DNA of 9,528 bases. It comes from Streptococcus sp. A12 (GTDB lineage Bacteria; Bacillota; Bacilli; Lactobacillales; Streptococcaceae). The stretch covers positions 1 to 9,528 of the forward strand of contig NZ_CAJPOU010000046.1 in NCBI RefSeq assembly GCF_905372335.1, read 5' to 3'. The stretch's first letter is position 1. The number at the start of each line of letters is the position of its first letter. The position numbers and the translations under genes were made by a program. The notes beneath the pieces are model-generated. The model did not search any database. It was not told where the DNA came from and was given only the letters and a program-made list of their open reading frames with translations. This document shows positions 5,365-9,528 of this stretch, piece by piece.

Positions 5365-6021
5365 ATGGAACATTCAAGATGGCACCAATTGCTTAAGGAG
5401 CAGCTTCCAGAGGGCTACTTTAAGCAAATCAATCAATTTTTAGATCAGGTCTATGCATCAGGGACTATCTACCCACCTCGTGAAAAGGTTTTTCAGGCCT
5501 TAAAGACAACGAATCTGGAAGAAGTTAAGGTCGTGATTCTGGGTCAGGATCCCTATCACGGTCCTGGTCAAGCACAGGGGCTCAGCTTTTCTGTACCGGA
5601 TGACATCCCAGCACCTCCATCCTTGCAAAACATTTTAAAGGAGTTGGCGGAAGATATTGGGGTTAAGCCTTCCCATGACTTGACGCCTTGGGCAGAGCAA
5701 GGGGTTCTCTTACTCAATGCCTGTCTGACAGTGCCTGCTGGCCAAGCCAATGGGCACGCTGGCCTGATTTGGGAAGAGTTTACAGATGCAGTTATTCGCC
5801 TAGTCAGTCAAGAGGAGGAGCATGTTGTCTTTATTCTGTGGGGTGCCTATGCTCGGAAGAAGAAGTCTTTGATTGATGCAAGCAAACACTTGATTATTGA
5901 AAGTGCCCATCCCAGTCCCTTATCGGCCTATCGCGGTTTTTTTGGCTCCCGTCCTTTTTCAAGGGCTAACGCTTATTTAACGGAGATGGGTCGCGAGCCG
6001 ATTGATTGGTTGCGAAGTTAG
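5365..6021 (+). CDS. ung: Uracil-DNA glycosylase, family 1
   Basis: Removes uracil from DNA, left by dUTP incorporation or cytosine deamination, and starts base-excision repair. The protein has 218 residues, normal for the family. All family-1 signatures are present: the water-activating GQDPYHG with Asp62 (60-66), GLSFSV (72-77), the Ser-Pro-rich PPSLQNI (84-90), LLLNACLTV (115-123), and the DNA-intercalation/catalytic loop HPSPLS with His182 (182-187). AAGGAG (5354-5359) supports the ATG. It sits between the membrane protein (25 bp) and mutX (20 bp) without a terminator, so it is probably in one message with mutX and pyrC. The three act on nucleotide quality and pyrimidine supply. Confidence 0.98.
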   Translation: MEHSRWHQLLKEQLPEGYFKQINQFLDQVYASGTIYPPREKVFQALKTTNLEEVKVVILGQDPYHGPGQAQGLSFSVPDDIPAPPSLQNILKELAEDIGVKPSHDLTPWAEQGVLLLNACLTVPAGQANGHAGLIWEEFTDAVIRLVSQEEEHVVFILWGAYARKKKSLIDASKHLIIESAHPSPLSAYRGFFGSRPFSRANAYLTEMGREPIDWLRS

Positions 6022-6041
6022 GAAAATAGAAAGAAGAAATA

Positions 6042-6506
6042 ATGCCACAGTTAGCTACAATTTGCTATATCGATAATGGAGAAGCATTTTTGATGCTTCA
6101 TCGCAATAAAAAGCCCAATGATGTCCATGAAGGCAAGTGGATCGGGGTTGGTGGAAAATTAGAACGTGGGGAAACTCCTCAAGAATGTGCTACTAGAGAA
6201 ATCCTTGAAGAAACGGGTCTAGTTGCTAAGCCAGTTCTAAAAGGAATTATCACCTTCCCTGAATTTACACCTGACCTGGACTGGTACACCTATGTCTTCA
6301 AGGTGACCGAATTTGAAGGGGAACTCATCGAGTGTAACGAAGGGACACTGGAGTGGGTGCCTTATGATCAAGTCTTAAGTAAGCCAACTTGGGAGGGGGA
6401 CCACACCTTTGTCGAGTGGCTCTTGGAGGATAAACCCTTCTTTTCAGCTATGTTCCGCTATGATGGGGATCGCTTGCTAGAGACCCATGTTGATTTCTAT
6501 GAATAA
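6042..6506 (+). CDS. mutX: NUDIX hydrolase, 8-oxo-dGTP diphosphatase MutX
   Basis: A 154-residue NUDIX protein, the same length as pneumococcal MutX as I remember it. It should hydrolyse oxidised purine nucleotides such as 8-oxo-dGTP and so limit transversions. The NUDIX box is complete at 38-60: Gly38, Glu44, then REILEETGL (52-60), with Glu56 and Glu57 as metal ligands. The GKWIGVGGKL strand precedes it, and a WYTYVFK strand lies further on. The ribosome binding site is weak (GAAAGAAG, 6030-6037), unlike the AAGGAG of its neighbours. Initiation may rely on coupling to ung, whose stop is 20 bp upstream. The substrate is inferred from family and from ung as neighbour; another nucleoside triphosphate is possible. 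Confidence 0.9.
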   Translation: MPQLATICYIDNGEAFLMLHRNKKPNDVHEGKWIGVGGKLERGETPQECATREILEETGLVAKPVLKGIITFPEFTPDLDWYTYVFKVTEFEGELIECNEGTLEWVPYDQVLSKPTWEGDHTFVEWLLEDKPFFSAMFRYDGDRLLETHVDFYE

Positions 6507-6517
6507 AGGAGTAGAAG

Positions 6518-7786
6518 ATGTTAGTCATTAAAAATGGTCGGGTAATGGATCCAAAAACTGGTTTGGATCAAGTATGTGATCTCTTGGTAGATCAGGGGAA
6601 AATTGTAGAAATGGGTCCATCTCTTTCTTATGAGGGAGCCCAAGTTATCGATGCGAGTGGCAAGGTGGTAGCGCCAGGTTTGGTGGATATTCATGTTCAC
6701 TTCCGGGAACCAGGTCAGACCCACAAGGAAGATATTCACACAGGAGCACTGGCAGCTGCAGCAGGTGGTTTTACCACAGTCGTCATGATGGCCAATACCA
6801 CTCCAACAATCTCAGATGTCGAGACCTTAAAAGAAGTCTTGGATTCTGCTGCTAAGGAAGCCATTCATGTTAAAACCGTAGCGACGGTTACCAAGAACTT
6901 TGATGGCCAACATCTCACCGACTTTGAAGGCTTGCTACAGGCTGGAGCTGTCGGTTTCTCAGATGATGGGATCCCGTTGCAAAGTACCAAGGTAGTCCGT
7001 CAGGCCTTGGAAGAAGCCAAACGTCTGGGGACCTTCATTAGTCTCCACGAAGAAGATCCAGAGTTGAACGGCATTCTAGGACTCAATGAGCACATTGCCC
7101 GGAAGCATTTCAAGGTTTGCGGAGCGACTGGTGTGGCAGAATACTCGATGGCAGCGCGTGATGCTATGATTGCTCACGCGACAGGTGGCCACCTCCACAT
7201 CCAACACCTCTCGAAAGCTGAGAGTGTCAAGGTAGTCGAGTTTGCCCAAGCAATCGGTGCTCCTGTTACAGCAGAAGTAGCTCCTCAGCATTTCTCTAAG
7301 ACTGAAGACCTCTTGCTGTCTAAGGGAAGCAATGCCAAGATGAATCCGCCTCTTCGTCGAGAAGAGGATCGTCGTGCAGTCATTGAAGGATTGAAGTCAG
7401 GAGTGATTACTGTAATCGCAACGGACCACGCGCCTCATCATGCGGATGAAAAGAACGTAGCCGATATCACCAAGGCTCCTTCCGGCATGACAGGATTAGA
7501 AACCTCTCTATCGCTTGGTTTGACCTATTTGGTCCAGGCAGGAGAGCTCAGCTTGATGGAACTCTTAGAAAAAATGACCTATAATCCTGCTAAATTATAT
7601 AATTTTGAAGCGGGCTATTTGGAAGTCGGTGGACCAGCAGATATTGTGATTTTTGATCTGGATGCTGATCGTTTAGTGTCTGATCATTTTGCTTCCAAGG
7701 CAGCCAATTCCCCGTTTGTCGGTGAATCCCTCAAGGGACAAGTAGCCTATACCATCTGCCAAGGCAAGATTGTCTACCAAGCCTAA
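6518..7786 (+). CDS. pyrC: Dihydroorotase
   Basis: Closes carbamoyl-aspartate to dihydroorotate, the substrate of PyrD. The protein has 422 residues, typical of Gram-positive class I dihydroorotases of the amidohydrolase superfamily. Visible metal and active-site residues are the HxH in DIHVHFREPG (His59, His61), the Asp pair in GFSDDG (149-150), His177 in SLHEED, His230 in HIQHL, and Asp303 in ATDHAPHH (301-308). SGMTGLETSLSL (322-333) is the conserved substrate-loop region. AAAGGAG (6505-6511) overlaps the mutX stop codon and lies 6 nt before the ATG, indicating tight coupling to mutX. No PyrR element precedes it, so unlike pyrFE it does not appear to be controlled by local PyrR attenuation. 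Confidence 0.97.
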   Translation: MLVIKNGRVMDPKTGLDQVCDLLVDQGKIVEMGPSLSYEGAQVIDASGKVVAPGLVDIHVHFREPGQTHKEDIHTGALAAAAGGFTTVVMMANTTPTISDVETLKEVLDSAAKEAIHVKTVATVTKNFDGQHLTDFEGLLQAGAVGFSDDGIPLQSTKVVRQALEEAKRLGTFISLHEEDPELNGILGLNEHIARKHFKVCGATGVAEYSMAARDAMIAHATGGHLHIQHLSKAESVKVVEFAQAIGAPVTAEVAPQHFSKTEDLLLSKGSNAKMNPPLRREEDRRAVIEGLKSGVITVIATDHAPHHADEKNVADITKAPSGMTGLETSLSLGLTYLVQAGELSLMELLEKMTYNPAKLYNFEAGYLEVGGPADIVIFDLDADRLVSDHFASKAANSPFVGESLKGQVAYTICQGKIVYQA

Positions 7787-7839
7787 ACCTGACTTAAAAA
7801 TAAGAAAGTCAAATTGAAAGCTGGACGAATGAGGAGTAT

Positions 7840-8679
7840 ATGAATAGTAGAAAAATACTAGAGATGATCTTGTATTGTTTGGTCACTTTTCTGGTCTGCT
7901 TTTTTCTGGTCAATTGGCTCCTTCCTTCGGCAGAACCAGTAATGACCAAACCATCAGCAAGTACCAAAAAGAAGGTAGTCACCTATGTAGCGATTGGGGA
8001 TTCCTTGACCAAAGGCGTAGGAGATAGCACCAATCAAGGAGGTTATGTCCCTCTGCTCGCTCAGAGTTTGACTAATGAAACAGGTCTTGAATTCAAAGCG
8101 ATCAACTATGGTGTCTCTGGCAACACGAGCGGTCAAATTTTGTCACGTATGCAGGATAAAAAGGAGATTCGAAAGGACCTGAAGAAGGCTCAGTTACTGA
8201 CCATTACTGTCGGGGGCAATGACCTGCGAAAGGCCATTCTTGAGGATACCAGTAATTTAGATCTGGACCGCTTCGAAAAAGCATCGAAGACGTATGAGAA
8301 AAATCTCAAACAGATTATCGAATTTGCCCGCAAGGACAACCCTGATCTGCCTATTTACGTGGTGGGGATCTATAATCCCTTGTATCTCAATTTCCCCGAT
8401 CTAACGGAATTGCAGACCCTTGTCGATCAGTGGAACCAAAGAACGGAGGAGACCCTCTCTGCCTATCAAGGCGTCTACTTTGTTCCAATCAATGACCTCC
8501 TCTATAAGGGCATTGATGGCAAGAGTGGGGTGACAGAATCCGAATTAGGAAAAGAAACTGTGACCAATGATGCCTTGTATGATGAGGATAGTTTCCATCC
8601 CAATAATACTGGCTATGAGATCATGAAAGAAGCTGTACTGGAGAAAATACATGCAACTGAGAAAAAATGGTTCGAGTGA
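7840..8679 (+). CDS. Membrane-anchored SGNH/GDSL hydrolase, YpmR-like
   Basis: A 279-residue protein with one N-terminal membrane segment (about 10-28) after a short basic start; no lipobox is clear, so a signal anchor with an extracellular catalytic domain is likely. SGNH blocks in order: AIGDSLTKG (51-59, nucleophile Ser55), GVSGNTS (91-97, oxyanion Gly94), VGGNDL (124-129, Asn127) and DSFHP (250-254, Asp250 and His253 completing the triad). These enzymes are lipases or esterases/deacylases; the substrate here is unknown. Pairing with a YpmS-like gene matches Bacillus ypmRS, hence the name. GAGGAG (7831-7836) is only 3 nt from the ATG, but no better start exists. It follows pyrC by 53 bp that hold a weak 6-bp hairpin and no terminator. 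Its 3' end overlaps the next gene by 29 nt. Confidence 0.88.
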   Translation: MNSRKILEMILYCLVTFLVCFFLVNWLLPSAEPVMTKPSASTKKKVVTYVAIGDSLTKGVGDSTNQGGYVPLLAQSLTNETGLEFKAINYGVSGNTSGQILSRMQDKKEIRKDLKKAQLLTITVGGNDLRKAILEDTSNLDLDRFEKASKTYEKNLKQIIEFARKDNPDLPIYVVGIYNPLYLNFPDLTELQTLVDQWNQRTEETLSAYQGVYFVPINDLLYKGIDGKSGVTESELGKETVTNDALYDEDSFHPNNTGYEIMKEAVLEKIHATEKKWFE

Positions 8680-9307
8680 AAAGAAGGTTAAGCGAGCAAC
8701 CACAGGACCTCATTATAAAGAAAGACGAGAGAAAACGCCGATCAACATCTGGAAATGGCTCTTTCTAGGCTTGGTCAGTTTCTTGCTGGCAACAAGTCTA
8801 GTCGTATGGACTCGTTTCTCAACGGTTCGAGAGGATGTCCGGCAACTACAGACTCCTAGTCAAGGAGGAGATGTCAAGATCGGCAGTATGACCACAACTA
8901 GGGCTCAACTAAATGAAACCATCAAGGTCATGCTTAAAAGTTATCATTTGAGTGATTATCAGCTGTATGCAGACAATCAACAGATGTTACTAGAGGGGAA
9001 GATGGACTTTTTAGGGAAGGAGTACCCGCTCTATATCTATTTCCAGCCAAGTAAGCTAGAGGATGGAAGTATTCTCTTGACCCTCAAGGATTTTTCAGTT
9101 GGGACCTTGAAACTTCCTAAGAAGACCGTGATGCAGGTGCTGTCTACAAACAAGGATCTACCTGACTTTGTAAAAATTGATAGCAAAGAAGCGACGATCA
9201 AGATCGAGCTTGCTAAGATTAAAAATGATATGGATTTCTATGTCAAGGCCAATACCATTGATCTATACAATGATCAAATTATCTTTGATCTCTACAGGAA
9301 AAAATAA
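8651..9307 (+). CDS. YpmS-like (DUF2140) single-pass membrane protein
   Basis: A 218-residue protein with a Lys/Arg-rich cytoplasmic start (1-29), one membrane helix (about 34-53, from INIWKWLFLGLV) and an extracellular beta-rich domain (55-218) with repeated amphipathic strands such as YPLYIYFQPS (125-134) and GSILLTLKDFSV (139-150). This matches the DUF2140/YpmS family; its function is not known to me. The ATG at 8651 lies inside the end of the SGNH hydrolase gene in another frame, with GGAG (8640-8643) 7 nt before it. The two are therefore probably translationally coupled and act together at the cell surface. The N-terminal 20 or so residues are low in complexity, so a slightly later start is possible, though no other ribosome binding site stands out. 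A strong terminator follows. Confidence 0.85.
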   Translation: MQLRKNGSSEKKVKRATTGPHYKERREKTPINIWKWLFLGLVSFLLATSLVVWTRFSTVREDVRQLQTPSQGGDVKIGSMTTTRAQLNETIKVMLKSYHLSDYQLYADNQQMLLEGKMDFLGKEYPLYIYFQPSKLEDGSILLTLKDFSVGTLKLPKKTVMQVLSTNKDLPDFVKIDSKEATIKIELAKIKNDMDFYVKANTIDLYNDQIIFDLYRKK

Positions 9308-9314
9308 GAAGATC

Positions 9315-9350
9315 AGGCGAAAGTAAGAAAGCGACTTTCGCCTTTATTTT
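9315..9350 (+). terminator. Rho-independent terminator after the ypmS-like gene
   Basis: Arms AGGCGAAAGT (9315-9324) and ACTTTCGCCT (9334-9343) form a 10-bp stem with a 9-nt loop, followed by TTATTTT (9344-9350). It is the first strong + strand terminator since 2900 and closes the long gene series. Confidence 0.92.
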
Positions 9351-9362
9351 GTTTCTATTCAA

Positions 9363-9387
9363 AAAATTCAGAATATTGTAGAAAATT
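9363..9387 (+). promoter_or_regulatory. Two overlapping CodY-box-like sequences
   Basis: Compared with the CodY consensus AATTTTCWGAAAATT, 9363-9377 matches 12 of 15 and 9373-9387 matches 11 of 15; they overlap by 5 nt. They end one base before the -35 at 9389, where bound CodY would interfere with RNA polymerase. CodY commonly represses branched-chain amino-acid operons in streptococci when isoleucine, leucine and valine are plentiful. AT-rich DNA gives partial matches easily, so this is tentative. Confidence 0.4.
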
Positions 9388-9388
9388 C

Positions 9389-9417
9389 TTGACATTGATT
9401 TTCCCCTATGCTAAAAT
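9389..9417 (+). promoter_or_regulatory. Promoter of the Leu-codon leader transcript
   Basis: TTGACA (9389-9394), a 17-nt spacer and TAAAAT (9412-9417), with TG at 9409-9410 making an extended -10. It is among the best promoters in the window. Expected start is near 9424, giving about 30 nt before the leader peptide ATG. Confidence 0.88.
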
Positions 9418-9453
9418 ACTAAACAAGACATCAATCAAAGGAGAAAGTCAAAC

Positions 9454-9507
9454 ATGAAAACAGCTAAGTTTATTCAATTTGCTTTGTTGTTGAGGTACTC
9501 GGGCTAG
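9454..9507 (+). CDS. Leader peptide with three consecutive Leu codons (attenuator)
   Basis: A 17-codon reading frame, MKTAKFIQFALLLRYSG, with a good ribosome binding site AAAGGAG (9437-9443) 10 nt upstream. Three TTG codons in a row (9484-9492) sit five codons before the stop. The TAG stop (9505-9507) lies inside the 5' arm of a hairpin. This is the layout of a transcription-attenuation leader: ribosomes stalling at Leu codons when leucyl-tRNA is scarce would change the downstream fold and allow transcription. Lactic acid bacteria are known to control leu operons this way (the lactococcal leu leader also has adjacent Leu codons, from memory). The structural genes, probably leuA and others, lie beyond the window, so the target is inferred. 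Confidence 0.75.
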   Translation: MKTAKFIQFALLLRYSG

Positions 9508-9524
9508 TGCAAAAGCATTAGTCC
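9501..9524 (+). promoter_or_regulatory. Hairpin overlapping the leader-peptide stop codon
   Basis: GGGCTAGTGC (9501-9510) and GCATTAGTCC (9515-9524) form a 10-bp stem with two G-U pairs and an AAAA loop. A ribosome that completes the leader would cover the 5' arm, so the stem can form only when the ribosome stalls earlier or leaves. It is probably one of the alternative folds of the attenuator; its competing partner and the terminator lie past the window end. Confidence 0.7.
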
Positions 9525-9528
9525 TGTT

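Noticed and set aside
7790..7812. Small hairpin after pyrC (TGACTT/AAGTCA) as a terminator
   Set aside because: Only 6 bp, AT-rich, with a long loop and no T-run after it.
1..9528. CRISPR arrays, tRNA or rRNA genes, transposase genes, phage genes, toxin-antitoxin pairs
   Set aside because: I looked on both strands and saw no regularly spaced repeats, tRNA-like cloverleaf, rRNA segments or transposase/integrase frames.

Overview
The window looks like chromosomal DNA of a low-GC Gram-positive bacterium, most likely an oral viridans Streptococcus. The reasons are AAGGAG-type ribosome binding sites, TTGACA/TAAAAT promoters with 17-bp spacers, protein sequences close to streptococcal ones as I remember them, and the co-occurrence of a class 1B PyrD, a PyrR attenuator and a 154-residue MutX. 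I cannot fix the species. All protein genes are on the + strand.

Left part (1-2900): three UMP-synthesis genes. pyrD lacks only its first few codons at the window edge. After a 375-bp gap come pyrF (OMP decarboxylase) and pyrE (orotate phosphoribosyltransferase). The gap holds two things. The first is a compact minus-strand transcription unit with its own -35/-10, two hairpins and a U-tailed terminator, which I predict to be a small RNA of about 75 nt. The second is the pyrF promoter followed by a PyrR-type attenuator with a visible antiterminator/terminator switch. The 229-bp pyrF-pyrE spacer holds four hairpins in a row and two imperfect copies of a 24-25 bp direct repeat flanking a perfect 15-bp inverted repeat. 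A Rho-independent terminator closes this part after pyrE.

Middle and right part (2901-9350): a GNAT-like protein with two acetyltransferase-like halves comes first. Then, from an extended -10 element lying only six bases before an ATG, a tight same-strand series follows: a polytopic GT-C-like membrane protein, ung (uracil-DNA glycosylase), mutX (8-oxo-dGTP diphosphatase), pyrC (dihydroorotase), a membrane-anchored SGNH/GDSL hydrolase (YpmR-like) and a YpmS-like membrane protein. There is no strong internal terminator, and a clear one follows the last gene. The series joins nucleotide-pool and DNA-repair functions with pyrC, the one pyr gene here with no PyrR signal nearby.

Right edge (9351-9528): a consensus promoter, preceded by two overlapping CodY-box-like sequences, drives a 17-codon leader peptide with three consecutive Leu codons. 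Its stop codon lies inside the 5' arm of a 10-bp hairpin. This is the layout of a leucine-responsive attenuator, probably of a leu (or other branched-chain) operon beyond the window.

Most genes are ordinary housekeeping genes. The best candidates for undescribed biology are the minus-strand sRNA between pyrD and pyrF, the hairpin/direct-repeat cluster between pyrF and pyrE, and the possible leaderless start of the membrane protein gene.
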